The position numbers and the translations under genes are program-made. This document shows, piece by piece, positions 22,436-29,927 of a DNA stretch of 37,964 nucleotides (its first letter is position 1; every line of letters starts with the position of its first letter). Location: positions 1 through 37,964 of the forward strand of contig CAJTPV010000031.1 of the NCBI GenBank assembly GCA_910578505.1. Direction: 5' to 3'. The notes beneath the pieces are model-generated. The model searched no databases and was not told the DNA's origin. It saw nothing but the letters and a program-made list of their open reading frames with translations. This DNA is from an uncultured Oscillospiraceae bacterium. GTDB lineage: Bacteria > Bacillota > Clostridia > Oscillospirales > Oscillospiraceae.

Positions 22436-22624
22436 CCATATTCTGCTGTCAATTCGTGCCCTCCCTTCCTCCCTGCTTCCTCAGCCGCTCCTTCCGCCAC
22501 ACGCTGCGCGGCCTCATGGGAGAATCCTCTCTCCTGCGGATGTGCCATCCATGCCGGTGTCGTCTGCGCAGGAATTTACTGCCGGGAAATGAGAGCGCCG
22601 CCGCCGGCGGCTCTCCTTTGGGAT
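22436..22624 (-). ncRNA. Candidate structured small RNA (or small ORF transcript)
   Basis: A near-consensus minus-strand promoter at 22631-22659 would start a transcript near 22624 that ends at the long hairpin around 22394-22435, about 190-230 nt. The RNA can fold a GAGAGC(C)GCC hairpin near its 5' end, a CCUGCG/CGCAGG stem enclosing 28 nt, and a GGAGA/UCUCC hairpin. The ATG that would open a 59-codon frame lies at 22628, upstream of the expected transcript start. A 39-codon frame (22429-22548, starts MAHPQERGFS, contains EEAGRKGG) exists inside but lacks a ribosome site. I do not recognise an RNA family. This entry also describes the 380-bp gap between the methyltransferase gene and greA. 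Confidence 0.4.
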
Positions 22625-22630
22625 GCATAA

Positions 22631-22659
22631 AATATACTATATTTTCCCCCCGCTGTCAA
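22631..22659 (-). promoter_or_regulatory. Near-consensus promoter of the candidate small RNA
   Basis: On the minus strand a perfect TTGACA (22654-22659) and TATATT (22631-22636) are 17 bases apart, the best promoter match in the window. Confidence 0.75.
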
Positions 22660-22764
22660 GAGTTTTTTTGTGCAGATTTTCACTGGAATGATTTTACAGT
22701 TCTGCTGCCATCCATTTTCTGGCGCTTTTTCAATTTTATCACAACAAATGCGAGGTGTTGCATC

Positions 22765-23268
22765 ATGTATGACGAGCTGACCGAAATTGACATACAAAAA
22801 ATGCGGGAGGAGATCCGCTACCGGGTCCAGGAGCTGCGGCCAAAGCTGATCGAGGACGTCCAGACCGCCCGGGCCTTTGGGGACCTGAGCGAGAATTTTG
22901 AGTACAAGTGCGCCAAGCAGGAGAAAAACCGCAACGAGAGCCGCATCCGCTATCTGGAGCGGATGATCCGCACGGCCAAGGTCATCTCCGCCGCGTCCCA
23001 GGAGGACGCGGTGGGGCTGTTCGACACGGTGGTGGTCTTCAACCAGAAGCTGCAGCGGGAGATGACCCTGCGGCTGGTGACCACCCTCCGCGCAGACGCC
23101 CACAAGGGCCTCATCAGCAAGGAATCCCCCGTGGGGAAGGCCCTGCTGGGCCGCAAAGCCGGGGAGACGGTCCATGTGAAGGTCAGCGACAGCCTGCAGT
23201 ACGACATGGTCATCCGCTCCATCGAAAAGGGGGAGGACGACGAGTCCCTGTCCATCAGCTCCTTCTGA
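22765..23268 (+). CDS. GreA/GreB-family transcription elongation factor
   Basis: A 167-residue Gre factor. The N-terminal coiled coil (about 1-75) carries the acidic tip Asp40 and Glu43 in FGDLSENFEYKCAKQEKN, which in GreA enters the RNA polymerase secondary channel and stimulates cleavage of backtracked RNA. The C-terminal FKBP-like domain (about 85-160) has FDTVVVFNQ, ISKESPVGKALLGRKAGETVHV. The C-terminal tail after the domain is acidic. The ATG at 22765 follows GCGAGGTG. Length and motif order fit GreA better than GreB, but the sequence is divergent enough that I leave the symbol empty. Confidence 0.9.
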   Translation: MYDELTEIDIQKMREEIRYRVQELRPKLIEDVQTARAFGDLSENFEYKCAKQEKNRNESRIRYLERMIRTAKVISAASQEDAVGLFDTVVVFNQKLQREMTLRLVTTLRADAHKGLISKESPVGKALLGRKAGETVHVKVSDSLQYDMVIRSIEKGEDDESLSISSF

Positions 23269-23314
23269 GCGGTCCCCGCCGGCGTCCGCCGCGCAAATTT
23301 GCACATTTATAGTA

Positions 23315-23343
23315 TTGAAATTGCTCCGGCTTTGGGGTATACT
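23315..23343 (+). promoter_or_regulatory. Promoter of the DUF1858 gene
   Basis: TTGAAA (23315-23320) and TATACT (23338-23343) are 17 bases apart. Confidence 0.75.
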
Positions 23344-23387
23344 ATATCCGCTTATCATAAAGAAAAACATTTCGGAGGTATTGTATC

Positions 23388-23588
23388 ATGGTAACCATTA
23401 CAAAAGACACCATCATCGGTGATATCCTCGATGTAGCCCCCCAGACGGCCCCCATCTTCCTGTCCATCGGGATGCACTGCCTGGGCTGCCCCAGCAGCCG
23501 GGGCGAGACGGTGGAGGAGGCCTGCGCCGTCCACGGCGTGGACGTGGAGAAGCTGCTGGAGGCTGTCAACGCGGAAGCCAATAAGTAA
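23388..23588 (+). CDS. DUF1858 redox-disulfide protein
   Basis: A 66-residue protein matching the DUF1858 / hybrid-cluster-associated redox disulfide domain: ITKDTIIGDILDVAP, PIFLSIGMHCLGCPSS with a CxxC pair, and HGVDVEKLLEAVNAE. Such proteins are small cytosolic thiol or metal-binding modules often linked to hybrid cluster or electron-transfer proteins; the partner is not in this window. The ATG at 23388 follows CGGAGGTATTGTATC. It has its own promoter and a hairpin 17 bp after the stop, so it is monocistronic and, given the promoter, likely well expressed. Confidence 0.88.
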   Translation: MVTITKDTIIGDILDVAPQTAPIFLSIGMHCLGCPSSRGETVEEACAVHGVDVEKLLEAVNAEANK

Positions 23589-23605
23589 ACGCCAAGAAAA
23601 CGCAG

Positions 23606-23632
23606 GGGACTCATAGGAGCGCTATGAGTCCC
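23606..23632 (+). terminator. Terminator-like hairpin
   Basis: GGGACTCATAG and CTATGAGTCCC are perfect 11-bp arms around a 5-base loop, followed by TCCTTC, a weak T tract. Confidence 0.6.
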
Positions 23633-23657
23633 TCCTTCGCGGAGGGACGGAAGGGGG

Positions 23658-24389
23658 GTGCTGTCCACGGATATCCTGGAGCGAAAGCCGCGGCTGCGGG
23701 CCATCGCCGCGCTGGTACCGGAGGACTGCCAATGTCTGGCCGACATCGGCACGGACCACGGCTATCTTCCGGCGGCGCTGCTGCGGGCCGGCCGGTGCCG
23801 CCGGGCCATTGCCGCCGATATCGGCGCGGCCCCTCTGGAGCGGGCCCGGCAGACCGCCCGGCTGTACGGGCTGGAGGACCGCATGGAGCTCCGCCTGGGG
23901 GGCGGCCTCTCCGTCCTCGCCCCCGGTGAGGCGGACGCGATCGTCATCGCCGGCATGGGTGGGGACAATATCACGGACATCCTCTCCGCCGCCCCCTGGT
24001 GCCGGGAGGGGATTCTGCTGCTCCTGCAGCCCATGAGCCGGGCGGAGGTCTTGCGGCAGTGGCTGTGGGAACAGAATTTTCATGTGCGCTCGGAGCGGCT
24101 GGTGCAGGACAAGGGGGTGCTGTACCCCATTGTGGAGATCCGCGGCGGCGTCCGGGACCGCGTCCCGTATACGGAGGCGGACGCCTGGGGCGGCATGGGC
24201 CTGGAGCGGGACCCGCTGTGGGGCCGGTATCTGGAGACGGCGATTCTGCGGCTGCGGCGGGCGGCGGCGGGCCTGGAGCGGGCCAGGGACCCCGCCCTGG
24301 CGGAGCGGAGGGAGCGGTTCCTGCGCATCAGCGCGGAACTGGAAAAACGGAAAGGAGCGTGGCGGCATGCCGACTGTGCGCGAGATTGA
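23658..24389 (+). CDS. trmK: tRNA (adenine(22)-N1)-methyltransferase
   Basis: A 243-residue TrmK-family enzyme that methylates A22 in tRNA. The SAM motif is CLADIGTDHGYLPAALL, followed by IAADIGAAPLERA and DAIVIAGMGGDNITDIL, the characteristic catalytic loop, then LLLQPMSRAEVLRQWL. A C-terminal coiled-coil-like helix (from about 190) is normal for the family. No ATG fits; the GTG at 23658 directly follows GGAAGGGGG. The gene overlaps the Nif3-like gene by 23 bp, the common trmK-nif3 pairing of Firmicutes. Confidence 0.93.
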   Translation: MLSTDILERKPRLRAIAALVPEDCQCLADIGTDHGYLPAALLRAGRCRRAIAADIGAAPLERARQTARLYGLEDRMELRLGGGLSVLAPGEADAIVIAGMGGDNITDILSAAPWCREGILLLLQPMSRAEVLRQWLWEQNFHVRSERLVQDKGVLYPIVEIRGGVRDRVPYTEADAWGGMGLERDPLWGRYLETAILRLRRAAAGLERARDPALAERRERFLRISAELEKRKGAWRHADCARD

Positions 24390-25149
24390 GAGCGCCCTCT
24401 TCCAGCTGGCCCCAAAGGAGCTGGCTATGGAGTGGGACAACGTGGGGCTGCTGGTGGGAGAGTGCGGGAAGGAAGTACATCGGGTGCTGGTGGCCCTGGA
24501 CGTCACCGCCGGCACGGCGGAGGAGGCAGAGCGCATAGGCGCGGAGCTGATCGTGGCCCACCATCCGGTGATGAACTGCCATTGGTCGCCGGTACAGAGC
24601 CTGCGGGATGACAGCGCACAGGGACGATTGCTGCTGAAGCTGGTCCGGGACGGCACCGCCGCCATCTGCATGCACACCAATCTGGACGCGGCCCAGGGCG
24701 GCGTCAACGACGCGCTGGCCCGGCAGCTGGGGCTGGAGCAGACGGAGGCGCTGGAGGGCGGGGACGGGATCGCCCGGACAGGGCTGCTGCCGGAGGCTGT
24801 GGCGCTGCCGGATTTCCTGGCCCTGGTGCGCAAGCGGCTGCGGCCCAACGGCATCCGTTTTGTGGACGGCGGCAGGCCGGTCCGCCGGGTGGCGGTGGGC
24901 GGCGGCGCGTGCGGGGAGTATTTTGCCGCCGCGGCTGCCGCGGGCTGCGACGCCTTTGTGACGGCGGACGTGAAATACAACCAGTTTCTGGACGCCGCCG
25001 GCCTGGGCCTGAGCCTGCTGGACGCCGGCCACTTCCCCACAGAGGATGTGGTCTGCCCGGTGCTGGCGCAGTTTCTTCAGGAGCGGTTCCCTGACCTGGA
25101 TATTACAAAATCGGCCTCCCACAGGGAGAACATTCACTATTACGTATAA
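24367..25149 (+). CDS. Nif3-like dinuclear metal centre protein (YqfO/YbgI family)
   Basis: A 260-residue protein of the Nif3/YbgI family, hexameric proteins with a di-metal site whose enzymatic role is unclear. Metal-site segments are ELIVAHHPVMN, CMHTNLDAAQGGVNDAL and LDAGHFPTEDV; the opening LAMEWDNVGLLVG and the VTADVKYNQF turn are typical. It lacks the extra middle domain of the longer YqfO form. The ATG at 24367 lies inside trmK, with AAAGGAG upstream, so translation is coupled. yebC follows after 14 bp. Confidence 0.93.
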   Translation: MPTVREIESALFQLAPKELAMEWDNVGLLVGECGKEVHRVLVALDVTAGTAEEAERIGAELIVAHHPVMNCHWSPVQSLRDDSAQGRLLLKLVRDGTAAICMHTNLDAAQGGVNDALARQLGLEQTEALEGGDGIARTGLLPEAVALPDFLALVRKRLRPNGIRFVDGGRPVRRVAVGGGACGEYFAAAAAAGCDAFVTADVKYNQFLDAAGLGLSLLDAGHFPTEDVVCPVLAQFLQERFPDLDITKSASHRENIHYYV

Positions 25150-25163
25150 GGAGGAAAGCAGAC

Positions 25164-25898
25164 ATGTCCGGACATTCCAAGTGGCATAATATCCAAAAGA
25201 CCAAGGGCGCGGCGGATGCCAAGCGCTCCCAGGCCTTTACCAAGATCGCCCGGGAGATGATCGTGGCGGTGAAGGAGGGCGGCAGCGGCGACCCCAACAA
25301 CAACTCCCGCCTGGCCACGGTCATCGCCAAGGCCAAGGCCGCCAACATGCCCAACGACAACATCAAGCGCACCATTGACAAGGCCCTGGGGGCCGGCTCC
25401 GCCGAGAACTTTGAGAAGGTGGTCTACGAGGGCTACGGCCCCAGCGGCGTGGCGGTGATTGTGGAGGCGCTGACGGACAACCGCAACCGCACCGCGCCGG
25501 AGGTCCGCCACCTGTTCGACAAGTACGGCGGCAACATGGGGGCCACCGGCTGCGTCAGCTGGAGCTTTGACCGCAAGGGCGTCATCGTCATCGACAACGA
25601 GGACGGGGACCTGGACGAGGAGAAGGTGATGGAGGACGCCCTGGACTGCGGCGCGGCGGACTTCGAGGCGGACGGCAATATCTTTGAGATCACCACGGAG
25701 CCGGACGACTTCAACACCGTCACCGCCGCCCTGGAGGCCAAGGGATACGTCTTCGCCGAGGCCGCCATTGAGATGGTGCCCCAGAACTATATCAAGCTCA
25801 CCAGTGAGGACGACATCAAGAACATGACCAAGATGATCGACCTCATGGAGGACAACGACGACGTGCAGAACGTCTGGCACAACTGGGAGCAGGAGTGA
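25164..25898 (+). CDS. YebC/PmpR-family protein (TACO1-like)
   Basis: A 244-residue YebC-family protein with the invariant start MSGHSKWHNIQKTKGAADA, then RLATVIAKAKAANMPNDNI, YEGYGPSGVAVIVEALTDNR and FDRKGVIVI. Members act as transcription regulators or, as shown for TACO1 and some bacterial homologues, as translation factors that relieve stalling at proline stretches. Length is standard. The ATG follows AAGGAGGAAAGCAGAC. It closes a trmK-nif3-yebC run and is followed by a strong hairpin. Confidence 0.95.
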   Translation: MSGHSKWHNIQKTKGAADAKRSQAFTKIAREMIVAVKEGGSGDPNNNSRLATVIAKAKAANMPNDNIKRTIDKALGAGSAENFEKVVYEGYGPSGVAVIVEALTDNRNRTAPEVRHLFDKYGGNMGATGCVSWSFDRKGVIVIDNEDGDLDEEKVMEDALDCGAADFEADGNIFEITTEPDDFNTVTAALEAKGYVFAEAAIEMVPQNYIKLTSEDDIKNMTKMIDLMEDNDDVQNVWHNWEQE

Positions 25899-25920
25899 AC
25901 CCAGACAGATGCATACAGCG

Positions 25921-25947
25921 CGAGCGGGGGCACAACGCCCCCGCTCG
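25921..25947. terminator. Terminator hairpin between convergent genes
   Basis: CGAGCGGGGG and CCCCCGCTCG are perfect 10-bp arms around a 7-base loop, followed by TGTTCTTCTT. It serves yebC and possibly the convergent carboxypeptidase gene. Confidence 0.75.
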
Positions 25948-25959
25948 TGTTCTTCTTCC

Positions 25960-27339
25960 CTATCTTCTGCGGCCCCGGTACCCGTTTTTCCGCCGGGACG
26001 GCTGGGCGGACTTGCGCCCGTATCTCCTCCGGTTGGCCTTCAGCACCGCCCGCAGGACCAGCAGCAGCACGATGACGCCCACTGCGCTGCCGATTCCGAT
26101 CCACAAAATGGGCCGGTGCAGGAACTCCAGGATGTCCCGCTTGAGCACCAGGAACCGGGACGCCGCCACGTCCTCATCCGCCAGCAGGTCCACTGTGGCG
26201 TATGTATTGCCGTTGTAGCTCAGAGTCACCGTCCCCAGGACCTGCCCCTTGGTCACCGGGGCCTCCACGCTCTCCTGCTCCAGGGTAATGGTCCGCTCAA
26301 GGTCCTTCTCCAGGTCCGCGTCCTTGGGGAACAGCCGCTCGATCTCCTCCGCCGGGTGCATCTTCACAAAGTCCTGCTCCTGGGACAGCGTCACCGGCAC
26401 CTCCCCTACCAGCTCGTCCTCCTTCAGGATGATCTGCCGGGAAAAATTGTCAAAGCCCCAGTCGTAGAGCTTGATGGTCTCGGAAAAGCTCTGGGTCAGG
26501 ATGGTGCCGTCCTCCAGGGTGATCCGGTCCGCCCCCATGACCACGCTGAGCAGGCTGCGGCTGTTGCGGGAGGCGGAGGCCACCAGGCAGTACCCCGCCG
26601 CGCTGGTGGAGCCGGTCTTGATCCCCTCCGCGCCCTTGTACAGATAGCCGCGGGTGTACCAGCTGGAGATGAGATAGTTGGTGCTGCGCAGGTTGCGGGG
26701 CTCGGAGAGGTTGGTGGCGGGCACCTCGTGGAAGGCCGTGCCCACGATGGGCATGAAGTCCGGGTGCTTGCGGGCCTCCCGTGTGATCAGGTACAGGTCC
26801 CAGGCCGTGGTGTAGTGGTCGTCGTCCGGCAGGCCGTTGGTGTTGACGAAGTGGGTGTCCTCACAGCCCAGCGCGGCGGCGCGGCTGTTCATCTGGGCCA
26901 CAAAGGCGTCGATGGACCCGGCCACCCCCTCCGCCAGGATGTTGCAGCCCTCATTGGCGGAGGAGAGCATGATGCAGTACAGCAGCTCCTCCACGGTCAG
27001 CTCCTCCCCCACCTTCAGTCCGGCGGTGCTGCCGTCGGCGGGGATGGAGGCGACTGCCAGCTCCGAGGCGGTGAGCACGGTGTCCATGGTAAGGCTCCCG
27101 CTGTCCACCGCCTCCAGCACCAGCAGGCAGGTCATAATCTTGGTGAGGCTGGCGGGATAGAGCCGCTCGTGGATATTCCGGGCGTAGAGGATCTCCTCCG
27201 TGTCCGGGTCCAAAAGCAGGGCGGCCTTGGCCGCCACCTCCCAGTCCCCCACATCGTCATTGGCGGCCAGGGCCGGGGCGGTGAGGCCCAGGAGCAAAAA
27301 GAGACAGAAAAAAAGGCAAAAAAAACGGCGAGTTTTCAT
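25960..27339 (-). CDS. D-alanyl-D-alanine carboxypeptidase (S11, DacF-like)
   Basis: A 459-residue low-molecular-weight penicillin-binding protein. Residues 1-25 are a signal peptide (FFCLFFCLFLLLGLTAPALA). The active-site motifs are SLTK (Ser64, Lys67), SSANEGCN (SxN) and IKTGSTSAAGYC (KTG). A C-terminal beta-rich domain (about 290-400) and a final membrane helix (ILWIGIGSAVGVIVLLLVL) with a basic tail hold it at the outer membrane surface, where it trims pentapeptide stems. The ATG at 27339 has GTGGAG six bases upstream; a GTG 12 bp earlier is part of that site. Which paralogue (DacA, DacB, DacF) cannot be told by eye. Confidence 0.93.
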   Translation of the reverse strand: MKTRRFFCLFFCLFLLLGLTAPALAANDDVGDWEVAAKAALLLDPDTEEILYARNIHERLYPASLTKIMTCLLVLEAVDSGSLTMDTVLTASELAVASIPADGSTAGLKVGEELTVEELLYCIMLSSANEGCNILAEGVAGSIDAFVAQMNSRAAALGCEDTHFVNTNGLPDDDHYTTAWDLYLITREARKHPDFMPIVGTAFHEVPATNLSEPRNLRSTNYLISSWYTRGYLYKGAEGIKTGSTSAAGYCLVASASRNSRSLLSVVMGADRITLEDGTILTQSFSETIKLYDWGFDNFSRQIILKEDELVGEVPVTLSQEQDFVKMHPAEEIERLFPKDADLEKDLERTITLEQESVEAPVTKGQVLGTVTLSYNGNTYATVDLLADEDVAASRFLVLKRDILEFLHRPILWIGIGSAVGVIVLLLVLRAVLKANRRRYGRKSAQPSRRKNGYRGRRR

Positions 27340-27427
27340 ATCATTCTCCACTCAAATATGGTATACTTGGATTTGACAGGGACGCCTGCGGCCTTTCACA
27401 GGGGAAAGCCGGCGGGTTCTGTCCCTC

Positions 27428-27456
27428 AGTATACCAAAAAAACAGCGGGAGTTCAA
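27428..27456 (-). promoter_or_regulatory. Promoter of the carboxypeptidase gene
   Basis: On the minus strand TTGAAC (27451-27456) and TATACT (27428-27433) are 17 bases apart; the leader is about 80 nt and can fold. Confidence 0.65.
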
Positions 27457-27464
27457 CTGGTAAA

Positions 27465-27815
27465 GTGGCTGGAAAATTGACAAAAACAGAAAAGCTGCTT
27501 CTGGCAATGGCCGCGGTATTTCTGGCGGTCCTGGCCGCGGCGCGGCTGGGGGAGCTGGTGCGGGCGGCGGGGTCGGACTACACCGTCACCGCCCAGTACC
27601 AGCTGGAGGAGCCCCAGAAGGAGCTGGTCAACGTCAACACCGCCGGACGGGAGGAGCTGGAGTCCCTCAGCGGCATCGGCCCGGCGCTGGCCCAGCGGAT
27701 CATCGACCACCGGGAGGCCAACGGCCCCTTTCAATCGGTGGACGGGCTGCTGCAGGTCAGCGGCATCGGCGAGGCGACGCTGGCAAAGTTCCGGGACCAT
27801 GTGACGGTTGACTGA
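27465..27815 (+). CDS. ComEA-like helix-hairpin-helix protein
   Basis: A 116-residue protein with one N-terminal membrane helix (about 9-28, LLLAMAAVFLAVLAAARLGEL), a short linker and a C-terminal helix-hairpin-helix pair (LVNVNTAGREELESLSGIGP, AQRIIDHREANGPF, LLQVSGIGEATLAKF), the DNA-binding core of ComEA competence proteins. No comEC or comEB lies beside it, so a DNA-uptake role is only suggested. No ATG is available; the GTG at 27465 has a weak GGGAG 14 bases upstream, so the exact start is uncertain (TTG at 27477 is the alternative). It lies 29 bp before the response regulator. Confidence 0.82.
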   Translation: MAGKLTKTEKLLLAMAAVFLAVLAAARLGELVRAAGSDYTVTAQYQLEEPQKELVNVNTAGREELESLSGIGPALAQRIIDHREANGPFQSVDGLLQVSGIGEATLAKFRDHVTVD

Positions 27816-27844
27816 AATAGAACACCCACGCAGGAGGCAAATAC

Positions 27845-28525
27845 ATGAGAATACTTGTGGTAGACGACGAAAAAGTGATGGTCAAGGGCCTGAAGTTCAA
27901 CCTGGAAAACGAGGGCTATCAGGTGGAGTGCGCCTATGACGGCGCGGCGGCGGTGGAGCTGGCCCGGGAGGGGCAGTTCGACCTGATCATCCTGGACCTG
28001 ATGATGCCGGAGATCGACGGGCTGGAGGCCTGCATGCGCATCCGGGAGTTCTCCAACGTGCCCATCATCATGCTGACGGCCCGCAGCGAGGACACGGACA
28101 AGATCATCGGCTTTGAGTGCGGCGCGGACGACTATATCACCAAGCCCTTCAATCTTCTGGAGCTGAAGGCCCGCATCCGGGCCATGCTGCGGCGGGCCTC
28201 CGGCGGGGCCCAGGGGCGGGGCGGCAGCCGGATCACCGTGGGGGAGCTGACGCTGGACACGGAGCAGCGGGTGGCCATCCGGGACGGGAGGTCGGTGGAG
28301 CTGACGGCAAAGGAGTACGACCTCATTGAGCTGCTGATGAAGAATCCCCGGCGGGTCTACAGCCGGGAAAACCTGATGAACGTGGTCTGGGGCTACTCCT
28401 ATACCGGCGACTACCGGACGGTGGACGTCCACATCCGCCGCCTGCGGGAAAAGCTGGAGCGGCAGCCGGCGGAGCCGGAATATATTATGACCAAGTGGGG
28501 GGTCGGGTACTATTTTAAAGGGTAG
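27845..28525 (+). CDS. OmpR/PhoB-family response regulator
   Basis: A 226-residue response regulator. The receiver (1-118) has DDE at 7-9, phospho-acceptor Asp51 (IILDLMMPEIDGLEA), LTARSED and DDYITKPFN. The winged-helix domain (about 130-224) has ELTAKEYDLIELLMKNP, VYSRENLMNVVWGYSYTGD and YRTVDVHIRRLREKLE. It resembles WalR/MtrA/RegX3-type regulators. The ATG follows CAGGAGGCAAATAC. It heads a three-gene operon with a kinase and a GerMN-domain protein. A cell-wall-related role is inferred from that partner. Confidence 0.93.
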   Translation: MRILVVDDEKVMVKGLKFNLENEGYQVECAYDGAAAVELAREGQFDLIILDLMMPEIDGLEACMRIREFSNVPIIMLTARSEDTDKIIGFECGADDYITKPFNLLELKARIRAMLRRASGGAQGRGGSRITVGELTLDTEQRVAIRDGRSVELTAKEYDLIELLMKNPRRVYSRENLMNVVWGYSYTGDYRTVDVHIRRLREKLERQPAEPEYIMTKWGVGYYFKG

Positions 28526-28532
28526 GATATCC

Positions 28533-29927
28533 CTGCAGCTGAAGATCAGCGCCAGCTACATCGCCCTGTTGCTGACGGTGCTGGTGCTGATGAACACCTA
28601 TCCGCTGCTGGTCAGCGAGGACCTGGTCTTCCGCTCCAAGCACACCGCCCTGCAGAGCAGCGCCACCGCCATCAACGCCGCCGTCACCGGTCTGGACGAG
28701 CTGACGGAGGAAAACGCCGCGGCGGCCATGGCGGCAGTGGAGCTGGAGGGGATCTCCAGGGCCATTGTCACGGACCCCTATGGAAAGGTGCTCTACGACA
28801 CCCGTGAGGCGGGCAACGCCACGGGCTACTATGTTTTCTATGCGGAGCTGGTGGAGGCGCTGCAGGGCAGCAACGTGGTTTACAGCGCGTATAAGGAGGG
28901 GGCGTTCCACTCCAGCGCCGCCCAGCCGGTGCTGTACCGGAACCAGATCATCGGCGGCGTGTACGTCTACGAGTACGACACCCAGCAGGCGTCCCTGCTG
29001 GGGACCCTCAGCAACAACCTGTTCTCCATCTCCGTGGGCATCGCGGCGCTGATGCTGGTGGTGAGCCTGGTCTTCAGCCGCCAGCTGACCCAGCGGCTGG
29101 GGGCGCTGCAGACCGCCATCCGGGGCGTCCGGGAGGGGGCCTACAACCAGCGGGCCCGGCTCAGCGGCCACGACGAGTTCACCCAGATCGCCGGGGAGTT
29201 CAACGACCTGGTGGACCGGCTGCAGGAGACGGAGAGCGCCCGGCGGCAGTTCGTCTCCGACGCCTCCCACGAGCTGAAGACGCCGCTGGCCTCCATCCGG
29301 CTGCTGACGGACTCCATTCTCCAGACGGAGAACATGGACAGCGCCACGGCCAGGGAATTTGTCAGCGACATCGGCCAGGAGGCGGAGCGGCTCAGCCACA
29401 TCACCGAGGACCTGCTGCGGCTGACCCGGCTGGACAGCGGGGCCATGGAGCCGCCGGCGCTGGTGGCGGTGGAGCCGGTGCTGGAGCGGGTGACGCGGAT
29501 GCTGCGCCCGGTGGCCCAGGAGAAGGAGGTGGCCGTGTACGCCTCCTGCGGTCCCGGCGCGGCGGTGGCGGCCACAGAGGGGGAGGTATACCAGATCCTG
29601 TACAATTTGGCGGAAAACGCTGTGAAGTACAACCGGCGGGAGGGATATGTCCGCATCCAGGCCACAACCGGTGAGGAGACCACGGTCATCACTGTGGAGG
29701 ACAACGGCATCGGCATCCCGGACGAGGACCTGCGCAACGTGTTCAAGCGGTTCTACCGGGTGGACAAGGCCCGCAGCCGGGCCGCCGGCGGCACAGGGTT
29801 AGGGCTGAGCATTGTCAGCGACACGGTGAGCCGCCGGGGCGGGGCCATCCGGGCGGAGAGCGTAGGCACGGGGGGCACCCGGTTCGTGGTGACGATGCCC
29901 TGCCGGCTGATGGAGGAGGCGCTATGA
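28533..29927 (+). CDS. Sensor histidine kinase (start codon uncertain, probably non-ATG)
   Basis: A membrane kinase of about 464 residues. TM1 is LKISASYIALLLTVLVLM, an extracytoplasmic sensor domain of about 130 residues follows, then TM2 (NLFSISVGIAALMLVVSLVF), HAMP (LTQRLGALQTAIRGVREG), HisKA with His246 (FVSDASHELKTPLASIRLLT) and HATPase_c (YNLAENAVKYN, VEDNGIGIPDED, GGTGLGLSIV). No in-frame ATG, GTG or TTG exists before TTG 28569, which has no ribosome site and would cut TM1. CTG at 28533 has AAAGGGTAGGAT upstream and keeps TM1 whole; ATT at 28512 is another possibility. The gene follows the regulator after its TAG and overlaps the next gene by ATGA. Confidence 0.88.
   Translation: MQLKISASYIALLLTVLVLMNTYPLLVSEDLVFRSKHTALQSSATAINAAVTGLDELTEENAAAAMAAVELEGISRAIVTDPYGKVLYDTREAGNATGYYVFYAELVEALQGSNVVYSAYKEGAFHSSAAQPVLYRNQIIGGVYVYEYDTQQASLLGTLSNNLFSISVGIAALMLVVSLVFSRQLTQRLGALQTAIRGVREGAYNQRARLSGHDEFTQIAGEFNDLVDRLQETESARRQFVSDASHELKTPLASIRLLTDSILQTENMDSATAREFVSDIGQEAERLSHITEDLLRLTRLDSGAMEPPALVAVEPVLERVTRMLRPVAQEKEVAVYASCGPGAAVAATEGEVYQILYNLAENAVKYNRREGYVRIQATTGEETTVITVEDNGIGIPDEDLRNVFKRFYRVDKARSRAAGGTGLGLSIVSDTVSRRGGAIRAESVGTGGTRFVVTMPCRLMEEAL

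Noticed and set aside
22436..22624. SRP (4.5S) RNA, because of a GGCGGAAGGAGC segment
   Set aside because: The conserved asymmetric and symmetric loops of SRP domain IV (AGG-x-CCGGAAGG-x-AGCAG) are not matched and the arms do not pair accordingly.
22450..22628. 59-codon basic ORF on the minus strand
   Set aside because: Its ATG lies upstream of the expected transcription start and there is no ribosome site; composition looks like a shadow.
27373..27378. Perfect TTGACA as a promoter for the ComEA-like gene
   Set aside because: No -10-like hexamer exists at 16-18 bases downstream.
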